From an uncultured bacterium (GTDB taxonomy: Bacteria; Bacteroidota; Bacteroidia; CAILMK01), in contig CAIKRV010000032.1 of the NCBI GenBank assembly GCA_903829945.1, positions 1 to 58,582 on the forward strand: 58,582 nucleotides of DNA, read 5' to 3'. Below are positions 1 to 7,337 of this stretch, piece after piece (positions within the stretch are counted from its first letter, which is position 1; every line of letters begins with the position of its first letter). The position numbers and the translations under genes were made by a program. A model generated the notes under the pieces. The model worked only from the letters and a program-made list of their open reading frames with translations, was not told where the DNA came from and made no database searches.

Positions 1-34
1 AGTAAAATAATAATTATCGCAAATAGTTTATCTC

Positions 35-72
35 AAAAAAAAAGTGCTGCCTAAGGGCAGCACTTTTTTTTT
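35..72. terminator. Bidirectional intrinsic terminator after atpG
   Basis: An 8-bp perfect GC-rich stem, GTGCTGCC (44-51) with GGCAGCAC (56-63), has a 4-base loop. A run of A lies on its left and a run of T on its right, so it can terminate transcription from either side. It closes the minus-strand ATP synthase operon just below the atpG stop codon. Confidence 0.93.
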
Positions 73-85
73 AAGTTTATAAATT

Positions 86-970
86 TTAGCTATTTAAAGC
101 TTGTGCACCGCCAACAATTTCCAAGATTTCCTTAGTAATTGTAGCTTGGCGTTCTTTATTATATTGTAATTTCAATGCACGTAATAAATCCTCCGCATTT
201 TCAGTAGCCTTATCCATGGCCGTCATACGAGCACCATGTTCTGCAGCATTACTTTCCAATAAGGTACGGAAGAAATTAACACGTAAGCTTTGAGAAATTA
301 ATCGACCTACGATAGCTTCTTGGGAAGGTTCAAATATGTAATCAATCTTGCTTGCTTTGGCACCCGGTTTTACTTGTTCCACCGGAATAGGTAAAAATCT
401 TTCTACGGAAGGAATAAATACGGCAGCGTTTTTGAATTTATTATAAATAAGATCAATCGCATCATACTTTCCATCTAAAAAGGATTGCATTATTCTTTGA
501 GCAATTTCATCGGCAGCTTCAAAAGTTAGATGAGTAAATAAAGTAGCATGTTCCTCCACCATTGTAAATTTAGTTTTGGCGAAGAAATCTCTACCTTTTT
601 TACCGACGGTAATAATATCAATATTACCGGCTGCAAGCGCTGCAGGATATTTTTCTTTCATTAATCGCAAAGTTTCCTTTGCAATGCTACTATTGAAAGA
701 ACCTGCCAAGCCACGGTCAGAAGTAATAACGATCATTAAAACTTTTTTAACCGGACGTATTTGATAAAATTTCTTTCCATCAGAACCATCCAAGCTACCG
801 GAAAGTTGTGAAAGCATGCCCTGTAGTTTCTGAGCATAAGGACGCATTTGTACAATACGACTTTGAGCTTTTCTCAACTTAGCAGCCGATACCACTTTCA
901 TAGCTTTAGTAATCTGTTGCGTTGACTTAACAGATACTAATCGGTTTCTAACTTCTTTAAGTGATCCCAT
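86..970 (-). CDS. atpG: ATP synthase F1 subunit gamma
   Basis: This 294-residue protein is the central rotor shaft of F1, which couples proton flow through the c-ring to ATP synthesis in the alpha/beta hexamer. The N-terminal helix (RNRLVSVKSTQQITKAM, about residues 8-24) and the C-terminal helix (ENAEDLLRALKLQYNK, about 258-273) are the two conserved coiled-coil ends of the family, and the length is normal. It is the last gene of the minus-strand atp operon, 69 bases after atpA, and is followed by a strong terminator. In many bacteria atpD and atpC come next; here they do not. The identification is certain. Confidence 0.98.
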   Translation of the reverse strand: MGSLKEVRNRLVSVKSTQQITKAMKVVSAAKLRKAQSRIVQMRPYAQKLQGMLSQLSGSLDGSDGKKFYQIRPVKKVLMIVITSDRGLAGSFNSSIAKETLRLMKEKYPAALAAGNIDIITVGKKGRDFFAKTKFTMVEEHATLFTHLTFEAADEIAQRIMQSFLDGKYDAIDLIYNKFKNAAVFIPSVERFLPIPVEQVKPGAKASKIDYIFEPSQEAIVGRLISQSLRVNFFRTLLESNAAEHGARMTAMDKATENAEDLLRALKLQYNKERQATITKEILEIVGGAQALNS

Positions 971-1039
971 TCTGAATTATTTTGTTAATTAGTAACTCTA
1001 TAATGCTATTTCAAAAGCATGATAGGAGGCACAAAAAAA

Positions 1040-2614
1040 TTAATATTTACCTGTTAAATCTTTAGCGATAGATTCCAATTTATTGGTAATATCATCATTG
1101 ATAACACCCTTGCGAAGTTGATCCAATAAATCTTTATGTTGCATTTCCAATACTTCAAATAAATTGGATTCAAATTCCTTTACCTTATCAACAGGAACTT
1201 TAGCAAGTAAGCCTTTTGTACCTAGATAAATAATGGCAACTTGTTTTTCCACCGGTACCGGAGAAAATTGATTTTGTTTCAATATTTCTACGTTACGTAC
1301 ACCTTTATCAAGTACCGCTTTGGTGGTAGCATCTAAGTCTGAACCAAACTTAGCAAATGCAGCCAATTCACGGAATTGTGCTTGGTCTAGTTTTAAAGTA
1401 CCTGCCACTTTTTTCATGGCTTTAATTTGAGCATTACCACCCACACGAGATACAGAAATACCTACGTTAATAGCAGGACGAACACCGGAGTTAAATAAAT
1501 CTGACTCCAAGAAAATTTGTCCGTCAGTGATAGAAATTACATTGGTTGGAATATACGCAGATACGTCACCCGCTTGTGTTTCGATAATTGGTAATGCAGT
1601 TAATGAACCACCACCTTTCACCATATGGCGAATAGATTCCGGTAAGTCATTCATATTTTTTGCAATTGAATTATCTACAACTACACGAGCAGCACGTTCC
1701 AATAAACGACTATGTAAATAAAATACGTCACCAGGATATGCTTCACGTCCGGGAGGGCGTTTTAGCAGCAAAGATACTTCGCGATAAGCCACCGCTTGTT
1801 TTGATAAATCATCATAAACAATTAGAGCAGGAAATCCACGATCACGGAAATATTCCCCGATAGCTGCACCAGCAAATGGTGCATAAAATTGAAGAGGAGC
1901 AGGGTCAGATGCAGATGCACAAACGATAGTGGTGTAAGGCATCGCCCCTTTTTCTTCAAGGGTTTTTAAAATATTTGCAACAGTAGATGCTTTTTGACCA
2001 ATAGCAACATAAATACAATAAACCGGAGCACCTTTTTCATAGTTCTCACGTTGGTTAATAATCGTATCTAAGGCAACCGTAGTTTTACCGGTTTGACGGT
2101 CACCGATAATCAACTCACGTTGACCGCGACCAATCGGAATCATTGCATCAATGGCTTTAATACCAGTTTGCAATGGTTCATTTACCGGCTGACGATAAAT
2201 TACACCCGGAGCTTTTCTTTCCAAAGGCATTTCATATAATTCGCCGGTGATGGGACCTTTTCCATCGATAGGATGGCCAAGTGTATTAACTACACGACCC
2301 ACCATACCATCACCTACACGAATAGAACCAATACGACCTGTACGTTTTACAGAATCACCTTCTTTGATACCTTCAGTGGTACCTAAAAGTACTGCACCAA
2401 CGTTATCTTCTTCCAGGTTTAATACAATGGCTTGTGTACCGTTAGTGAATTCAATCAACTCACCAGCTTGTACTGAATTTAAACCAAAAATACGTGCAAT
2501 ACCGTCACCAACTTGTAGTACGGTACCCACTTCTTGTAGTTCGGCTTCTGATTTATAATCAGATAATTCCTGTCTTAAAATATCAGAAACTTCATCCGGT
2601 CTAACTTGTATCAT
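1040..2614 (-). CDS. atpA: ATP synthase F1 subunit alpha
   Basis: This 524-residue protein is the non-catalytic nucleotide-binding subunit of the F1 hexamer. The Walker A motif GDRQTGKT is at residues 171-178. The [11 protein letters not shown] segment and the SISVSRVGG segment, which carries the arginine that reaches into the neighbouring beta site, are both present. Length and order of motifs are standard. The start gives [15 protein letters not shown], the usual N-terminal helix that contacts subunit delta. It lies between atpH (55 bases upstream) and atpG. The catalytic beta subunit (atpD) is not in the window, so the holoenzyme needs a second locus. Confidence 0.98.
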   Translation of the reverse strand: MIQVRPDEVSDILRQELSDYKSEAELQEVGTVLQVGDGIARIFGLNSVQAGELIEFTNGTQAIVLNLEEDNVGAVLLGTTEGIKEGDSVKRTGRIGSIRVGDGMVGRVVNTLGHPIDGKGPITGELYEMPLERKAPGVIYRQPVNEPLQTGIKAIDAMIPIGRGQRELIIGDRQTGKTTVALDTIINQRENYEKGAPVYCIYVAIGQKASTVANILKTLEEKGAMPYTTIVCASASDPAPLQFYAPFAGAAIGEYFRDRGFPALIVYDDLSKQAVAYREVSLLLKRPPGREAYPGDVFYLHSRLLERAARVVVDNSIAKNMNDLPESIRHMVKGGGSLTALPIIETQAGDVSAYIPTNVISITDGQIFLESDLFNSGVRPAINVGISVSRVGGNAQIKAMKKVAGTLKLDQAQFRELAAFAKFGSDLDATTKAVLDKGVRNVEILKQNQFSPVPVEKQVAIIYLGTKGLLAKVPVDKVKEFESNLFEVLEMQHKDLLDQLRKGVINDDITNKLESIAKDLTGKY

Positions 2615-2669
2615 ATTATTAATGTAATTTTTTAAATTGAGTTATTGCAAAATGCTAATGTTTAGCATT

Positions 2670-3212
2670 TTAATTAGCGTTAATTAAATTAGTTCTTAAA
2701 GTTCTTAATTGGGTAGAAACCGAAGCATCTACCAATTTGTCTTCATATTTCAATACAAAACCGCCTAATAAATCTGAATTAATTTCATTGCGTAATTCAA
2801 TGGTTGCTTGGGTACGTTTTGCTAAGAAGCTTTGAATTTCAGTTTTTAAAGTTTCACTTAATGGTACTGCGGAATAAACAGTGGCTTTAATTATATTTTT
2901 ATTGGCATAAAACATTTCCATATACTGCCTAAATATATCGGGCAGCACATGGTCTCTTTTCTTACGTAAAACAATTTTAAAGAATTCCATGGTAAGAGGA
3001 GAGAATTTGCCAGTAAATGCCCGATCCAAAATATGCCATTTTTTATCCAAATGTACAATTGGACTTTTAAGCATATTCGTAAAGGCACGATTAGAATGAC
3101 AGAGGTCAAGAAATGCAATGGCATCCTGTTCTACCTTTTCTAAAAGATTCCTTTCAATAGCCAAATCATATAGGGACTTGGCATATCTTGCGGCTACTCT
3201 AATTTCAGACAT
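2670..3212 (-). CDS. atpH: ATP synthase F1 subunit delta (OSCP)
   Basis: This 180-residue protein belongs to the delta/OSCP family, which caps F1 and ties the alpha N-termini to the b-subunit stalk. The conserved opening IRVAARYAKSLYDLA (residues 4-18) and the C-terminal motif DLLGGFVLKYEDKLVDASV (about 147-165) are both seen. It sits 57 bases after atpF and before atpA, the expected place. Nothing unusual is seen in length or composition. Confidence 0.96.
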   Translation of the reverse strand: MSEIRVAARYAKSLYDLAIERNLLEKVEQDAIAFLDLCHSNRAFTNMLKSPIVHLDKKWHILDRAFTGKFSPLTMEFFKIVLRKKRDHVLPDIFRQYMEMFYANKNIIKATVYSAVPLSETLKTEIQSFLAKRTQATIELRNEINSDLLGGFVLKYEDKLVDASVSTQLRTLRTNLINAN

Positions 3213-3269
3213 AATTTTCAGTTTTGTTCATAGAGTAAGTTCAATACCTTATCTATGAAATATCGTCAA

Positions 3270-3764
3270 TTAATTTGCTTTTACTTCGTTCAAGTAAGCT
3301 TCAATTAAAGCCTCTTGTTGTTTAGGGTCTGTAAGTTGATGTTTCAAAATAATTGAAGATGCATCAATGGCCATACTTACCACTTGTTCTTTCAATTGGC
3401 GCAAAGCAGCATTCTTTTCAGAAGTAATACTTTCTTTAGCCTGATTGATAATTTTTCTACCTTCTTCCTGAGCAGTGTTTTTTGCTTCAGCAATAATTTT
3501 GTCTTTAATATCGCGTGCTTCACGCAATAAAGCATCTTTTTCAGCATGTGCTGCTTTCATTACTTCTTCACTGGTTGCTTTCAAATTAGCAAGTTCTTCT
3601 CTTGCTTTTTGAGCAGCCACTAAAGAACTAGTGATAGAATCTTCTCTTTCACCGATCATTTTAAGGATAGGCTTCCATGCAAATTTCCTTAATAGGAAAA
3701 GTACAATAAGAAAGGTAACACACATCCAAAAGATCAAACCTATTTCCGGTTGAACTAATTTCAT
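3270..3764 (-). CDS. atpF: ATP synthase F0 subunit b
   Basis: This 164-residue protein is the peripheral stalk of F0F1. A single N-terminal membrane helix (about residues 8-27, GLIFWMCVTFLIVLFLL) is followed by the family motif RKFAWKPI. A long charged, Ala/Glu/Lys-rich region then forms the dimeric coiled coil reaching up to subunit delta. Length is normal. It is separated from atpE by 136 bases that contain a hairpin, the largest gap inside the operon. Confidence 0.96.
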   Translation of the reverse strand: MKLVQPEIGLIFWMCVTFLIVLFLLRKFAWKPILKMIGEREDSITSSLVAAQKAREELANLKATSEEVMKAAHAEKDALLREARDIKDKIIAEAKNTAQEEGRKIINQAKESITSEKNAALRQLKEQVVSMAIDASSIILKHQLTDPKQQEALIEAYLNEVKAN

Positions 3765-3851
3765 ATTTTGTACTTATTAATTTTAAATCTTCGTGTACGC
3801 AATAAAATATCCCACATAGGGATAAAATCAAAATAGGGCTAAGTAAACGGC

Positions 3852-3877
3852 AGGTCCCGAGTTTAAAAGCAGGACCT
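3852..3877 (-). promoter_or_regulatory. Intercistronic hairpin between atpE and atpF
   Basis: A perfect 6-bp inverted repeat, AGGTCC (3852-3857) and GGACCT (3872-3877), with a 14-base loop lies just 3' of atpE on the minus strand, in the widest intergenic gap of the operon. There is no T-run beside it, so it does not look like a terminator. A plausible role is stabilising a processed 3' end of an atpE message, since many c subunits are needed per enzyme. The stem is seen; the role is inferred. Confidence 0.45.
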
Positions 3878-3900
3878 AGCCATTTATTAGTTTTTCCTAC

Positions 3901-4158
3901 TTACGATTTGAAAACAACAAGAAGGCCTACAACCATCGCAAAGAAAGCTGCTCCTTCCACTAGTGCTGCTGTCAAAATCATATTAGCACGGATATCTCCT
4001 GCTGCTTCCGGTTGACGAGCAATACCTTCAAGTGCGCTTCCACCGATCCTGCCGATACCAACGCCTGCACCAAGTGCTGCTAAGCCCGCACCTAAAGCGG
4101 CAACGCCATAACCAAGACCAAGATTTCCTGCTGCTTGTAATAATACTGTAGATAACAT
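3901..4158 (-). CDS. atpE: ATP synthase F0 subunit c
   Basis: This 85-residue proteolipid is the monomer of the rotor ring. Two membrane helices rich in Gly and Ala (about residues 13-42 and 57-83) flank the cytoplasmic loop ARQPEAAGDIRANM. The ion-carrying carboxylate is Glu68 in the second helix (ALVEGAAFF). The Gln in helix 1 and the Ser after the Glu that mark sodium-binding c subunits are absent, so the sequence favours protons. It is followed by an intercistronic hairpin. The identification is certain; ion choice is inferred from motif comparison. Confidence 0.97.
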   Translation of the reverse strand: MLSTVLLQAAGNLGLGYGVAALGAGLAALGAGVGIGRIGGSALEGIARQPEAAGDIRANMILTAALVEGAAFFAMVVGLLVVFKS

Positions 4159-4222
4159 AGTAATTGTATTAGATTAAAGTGTTAAAAAATTAACTGTTAT
4201 AAAAATAAGTTTTGTTCAAATT

Positions 4223-5344
4223 TTAATGATGAGCAACTTGCCCAGCATGTTCTTCTTCATGTTCGTGATGGCCATCTTCTACTGCCGCGCCAAAATATAT
4301 GGCTGATAACAATGTAAATACATATGCTTGTAAAAAGGCTACCAGTAATTCCAAAAACATCATAAATACTGTAAATGCTACAGATACGATGGATACGCCA
4401 AATCCTAATCCTGTGCTCATTTCACCAAAAATGAAAATTAAGCTGAAAAAGGATAAGGCAATAATATGTCCTGCTGAAATATTTGCGAATAGTCGTATCA
4501 TTAATACGAATGGACGCAAAAACACGCCTAGGATTTCAATCGGCGTCAGCAAAAATAATACCCAAGCCGGTACACCGGGCATGGCTAAAATATGTCTCCA
4601 ATAATGTTTATTTCCGCTGAATAATATAATGATAAAGGTTAGTACTGCAAGTGTTAGTGTAACTGCAATATTTCCTGTTACGTTAGCACCGCCGGGTAAT
4701 ATTGGAATTAATCCCAATAAATTATTTATCCAAATAAAGAAAAATACCGTTAGTAAATAAGGCATAAATCTTTCATACTTTTTGCCGATACTTGCTTTGG
4801 CAACATCATCGCGAACAAAAATTATAATGGGCTCTATAAAAGATTGTAATCCTTTAGGAGTAGCCCCGGGTGCTTTTTTATATGTATTGGCCACAGATAT
4901 AAATATAAATAGCATAATCGCTACGCTGACAAATATGGCTAATACATTTTTAGTAATTGAAAAATCAATAATGGAAGAAGATTTAGCTTCGTCTATAGTT
5001 TTGCCATCTTCAGCAACTACTTTTATTTTCCCGTCAATTAATTTATAATTGTTATAAACAGCTTCTTCATCAAATTTACTGGACATAAAAAAGTCCAAAC
5101 CCGAATTTGGGTTATATATTATAATAGGTAAGGGTAGGGCAACCACTTTATTTCCGAGTGTAACTATGTGCCACTCATGAGCATCAATAATATGTTCGGT
5201 GATGGTTTCACCCGCATCGAACTTTTTTGGTTTGCCGGAATTTTCGGAATTGGCGTGGTCTTGTGCGAAAGTTGAATTGATAACAAAAAGCAGCGCAAAT
5301 ATTAAAGTGCTGATTTTCAGTTTCAAAATTTTATTTATTTGCAT
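4223..5344 (-). CDS. atpB: ATP synthase F0 subunit a, with signal peptide and long N-terminal extension
   Basis: This 373-residue protein forms the proton half-channels beside the c-ring. The C-terminal part holds the family membrane helices and the key segment LMIRLFANISAGH, whose Arg faces the c-ring carboxylate. It is about 100 residues longer than the E. coli protein because of an N-terminal extension: a cleavable-looking signal peptide (residues 1-27, ending TFAQ) and roughly 110 extracytoplasmic residues before the first family helix. Such extensions are common in Bacteroidota. The C-terminus is rich in His and Glu (GHHEHEEEHAGQVAHH), a possible metal-binding tail. The start overlaps the upstream AtpI-like gene by 14 bases, which supports translational coupling. 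Confidence 0.96.
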   Translation of the reverse strand: MQINKILKLKISTLIFALLFVINSTFAQDHANSENSGKPKKFDAGETITEHIIDAHEWHIVTLGNKVVALPLPIIIYNPNSGLDFFMSSKFDEEAVYNNYKLIDGKIKVVAEDGKTIDEAKSSSIIDFSITKNVLAIFVSVAIMLFIFISVANTYKKAPGATPKGLQSFIEPIIIFVRDDVAKASIGKKYERFMPYLLTVFFFIWINNLLGLIPILPGGANVTGNIAVTLTLAVLTFIIILFSGNKHYWRHILAMPGVPAWVLFLLTPIEILGVFLRPFVLMIRLFANISAGHIIALSFFSLIFIFGEMSTGLGFGVSIVSVAFTVFMMFLELLVAFLQAYVFTLLSAIYFGAAVEDGHHEHEEEHAGQVAHH

Positions 5345-5741
5345 CCCTTGAGGTCTCTGAATTTTGGCGCAAATTAGTCATTAAAAAGTAAACTTCAAAG
5401 AAAGTACACACTAAATATGAAGAAAAAAAACAAAGCGTAAATCCCAGCTCAGATCCTCCAAAACTTTTTAGCATAACTACAAAGTAAATCAAGGCAATAA
5501 GCATTTTAATGCCAACACTCAATAAATAGCCTTTTAAAATGTCGGTTCCTTTTTGATTTCGATAAATTATTAAGGACATCATTAAAAGGGTAAGTAAAAA
5601 GAAAAACAAAATACTTTGTCCTAAAGCTGCGTATAAAGAGGTATCCAATAATTTAATAATTGGATAGGCGGCAATTGCTCCAAGAAGGAATACAAAGACG
5701 GTAAATTGTAAAATAAATTTTGGTAATGCTTTGGAATTCAC
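5331..5741 (-). CDS. AtpI-like four-helix membrane protein of the ATP synthase operon
   Basis: This 136-residue hydrophobic protein has four predicted membrane helices (about residues 9-28, 39-60, 72-92 and 100-120) and a polar C-terminal tail. It lies between AtpZ and AtpB, overlapping AtpZ by 4 bases and AtpB by 14. That is the position and topology of AtpI, which in other bacteria helps c-ring assembly or ion supply. Sequence similarity to classical AtpI is weak by eye, so the name rests mainly on position and topology. It could instead be a lineage-specific ATP synthase accessory protein. Confidence 0.7.
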   Translation of the reverse strand: MNSKALPKFILQFTVFVFLLGAIAAYPIIKLLDTSLYAALGQSILFFFLLTLLMMSLIIYRNQKGTDILKGYLLSVGIKMLIALIYFVVMLKSFGGSELGFTLCFFSSYLVCTFFEVYFLMTNLRQNSETSRDANK

Positions 5742-5983
5742 TTGATGAACTCTTTTATAAATAAATATAAGCCCAGTACTAACATAATAATAGCCAAACT
5801 AAGCGTAAAAATTGGTGTTTTAAAATCGAAATGATGATCCATAATTTGGCCGAGGATTACTCCAAAAGCAACCGGACCAATAAGTTGAAAACCGGCTCCC
5901 ATATATCTTCCAAGGCGCGCGGGATCTTCTTTAGGCTTCTTGAAGGGCGTTTTCCCTGACGAATTCCTTATTTGATTCTCCAT
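5738..5983 (-). CDS. atpZ: AtpZ/AtpI family protein
   Basis: From the ATG at 5983 this is an 81-residue protein. A polar N-terminus is followed by the family segment RLGRYMGAGFQLIGPVAFGVILG and a second membrane helix (about residues 56-76). AtpZ/AtpI proteins accompany F-ATPase operons and act in c-ring assembly or Mg2+ supply. An in-frame extension reaches 6019 but would lie deep inside the bactofilin gene, so the inner Met (MENQIRNS) is preferred. Even so the gene overlaps the 3' end of the bactofilin gene by 53 bases in another frame. The 4-base overlap with the next gene suggests coupled translation. Confidence 0.85.
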   Translation of the reverse strand: MENQIRNSSGKTPFKKPKEDPARLGRYMGAGFQLIGPVAFGVILGQIMDHHFDFKTPIFTLSLAIIMLVLGLYLFIKEFIK

Positions 5984-6353
5984 TTCCTTGCATATGGCAT
6001 GCGCCATTGAATCCGGCACCTACCTCAATAATTAATTTTTTAGTACTGATATCTCCAATTATTTTTGCAGTACTTTTTAAGGTAAGTAATTCATCTACAA
6101 ATATATTGCCTTCAACAATACCTGAAATATCAGCATTTTGACAATACACATCACCGGCAATTCTTGAGCCTTCGCCCATCACTACTTTTGCCTTGGAAGT
6201 AACTGTCCCTGTTACACTTCCATCAATTCTTATATCACCGGTAGTGGTTAAGGTTCCCGTTATTACGGTGCCACCACCTATAATATTAAGTGTGTGTGGA
6301 TCCACTTCAAATGGTTTGGAGGGGTTGTTTTTACTTGAATTAAACATTGCCAT
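5931..6353 (-). CDS. Bactofilin (polymer-forming cytoskeletal protein)
   Basis: This 140-residue protein is almost entirely short beta-strand repeats with Gly at the turns (IIGGGTVITGTLTTTGDI, RIDGSVTGTVTSKAKVV), the right-handed beta-helix of bactofilins. These self-assemble into membrane-associated filaments that position peptidoglycan enzymes and shape the cell. The short unstructured N-terminus (FNSSKNNPSKPFEVDP) and polar tail are typical. It lies 76 bases after the M23 peptidase gene, a pairing repeatedly seen for bactofilins, and overlaps atpZ. It may set where the neighbouring peptidase cuts. Confidence 0.93.
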   Translation of the reverse strand: MAMFNSSKNNPSKPFEVDPHTLNIIGGGTVITGTLTTTGDIRIDGSVTGTVTSKAKVVMGEGSRIAGDVYCQNADISGIVEGNIFVDELLTLKSTAKIIGDISTKKLIIEVGAGFNGACHMQGNGESNKEFVRENALQEA

Positions 6354-6429
6354 ACATTTTCCTGTTTACTCAAATTGATTATGCCGAACCAATTCAATAA
6401 TTATAAATTATTAAATATCAATATATTGC

Positions 6430-7251
6430 CTAAAAAGCAACAAATTCTTCCGGGTTCAAGGGATTGCCATTTTGCCAAAGTTCAAAGTGTAAATGCGGAC
6501 CAGTAGTCAACTCTCCACTATTACCTACGAGGGCAATCGCTTCACCGGAATGAACAAAGGTACCAACTTTTTTTAACAAAACCGAATTATGCTTATAAAT
6601 GGAAATTAAATTTTTTTCATGTTGTAATATTATCACATTACCTGTTGATGCTGACCATTCTGCATACAAAACATAGCCATCTAAAGTGGCTTTGACCGGG
6701 GCATTTTTATTGGTCACAATATCTGTGGCAAAATGCTCTGTGGCCAATGAAAAATGATCGGAAATATACCCTCTTACCGGTGGGAAAAAAATAATATTAT
6801 CGGAGGAAAGTTTAAGGTTATTGTCTTTTAAATCAATACTTTGATTATTGTTTCCTTGAAAAGATGCTAATTTAAAAATACTTTTTTCTTGATTCATAGA
6901 GGAGGAGGAATCTCCGAACATTTTCCTCATGCTGTTTATTTTAATATTATATTCCTTTATAAGATTATCCAAGGAATCTTGTTTCTTGTCATTTTCATAA
7001 AGACGCTCGCTGTATATCGAACTTTTATTGCCATTAATACCCGGAATAATGACCTTAATCGGCGTAAAGGCAAACAACAAATATTCCAATAAAAGCACGA
7101 TACAAATTAAAACTGCAAAGAACGACACCAGATTAACAATTGTCAATTTGAAGGTTGCTTTTCGTTCCAAATGATCATTATAAACCACAATCCGATAGGG
7201 GTGGTAAATATTTTGAAGAAAGTTTTTAATCTTGTCCCTGTTGATAAGCAT
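6430..7251 (-). CDS. M23 family peptidoglycan endopeptidase, membrane anchored
   Basis: This 273-residue protein has a short cytoplasmic N-terminus, one membrane helix (about residues 37-62), a polar linker likely to be a short coiled coil, and a C-terminal M23 (LytM) domain. The zinc motifs are present: HFATD (HxxxD) and the downstream HLHF in GPHLHFELW. The active domain is therefore periplasmic and should cut peptide cross-bridges. The gene leads the minus-strand run with bactofilin and the ATP synthase genes, and is divergent from porW with an 86-base gap. The bactofilin/M23 pair matches a known cell-shape module. Confidence 0.93.
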   Translation of the reverse strand: MLINRDKIKNFLQNIYHPYRIVVYNDHLERKATFKLTIVNLVSFFAVLICIVLLLEYLLFAFTPIKVIIPGINGNKSSIYSERLYENDKKQDSLDNLIKEYNIKINSMRKMFGDSSSSMNQEKSIFKLASFQGNNNQSIDLKDNNLKLSSDNIIFFPPVRGYISDHFSLATEHFATDIVTNKNAPVKATLDGYVLYAEWSASTGNVIILQHEKNLISIYKHNSVLLKKVGTFVHSGEAIALVGNSGELTTGPHLHFELWQNGNPLNPEEFVAF

Positions 7252-7337
7252 TGGTAAAGTTAGCGAATTTGATATTATCTATTTATGGTTAAAGATGAGA
7301 AAATTTACGTTTCTTTGCCATAGAATAAAATAAAATT

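Noticed and set aside
2247-2558. A 103-residue plus-strand open frame inside atpA
   Set aside because: It is antisense to a certain, highly conserved gene; the Pro/Ser-rich translation is typical of a shadow frame.
3901-4158. Sodium-translocating ATP synthase
   Set aside because: Aligning the c subunit to the sodium-type pattern, the helix-1 Gln and the Ser after the conserved Glu are missing.
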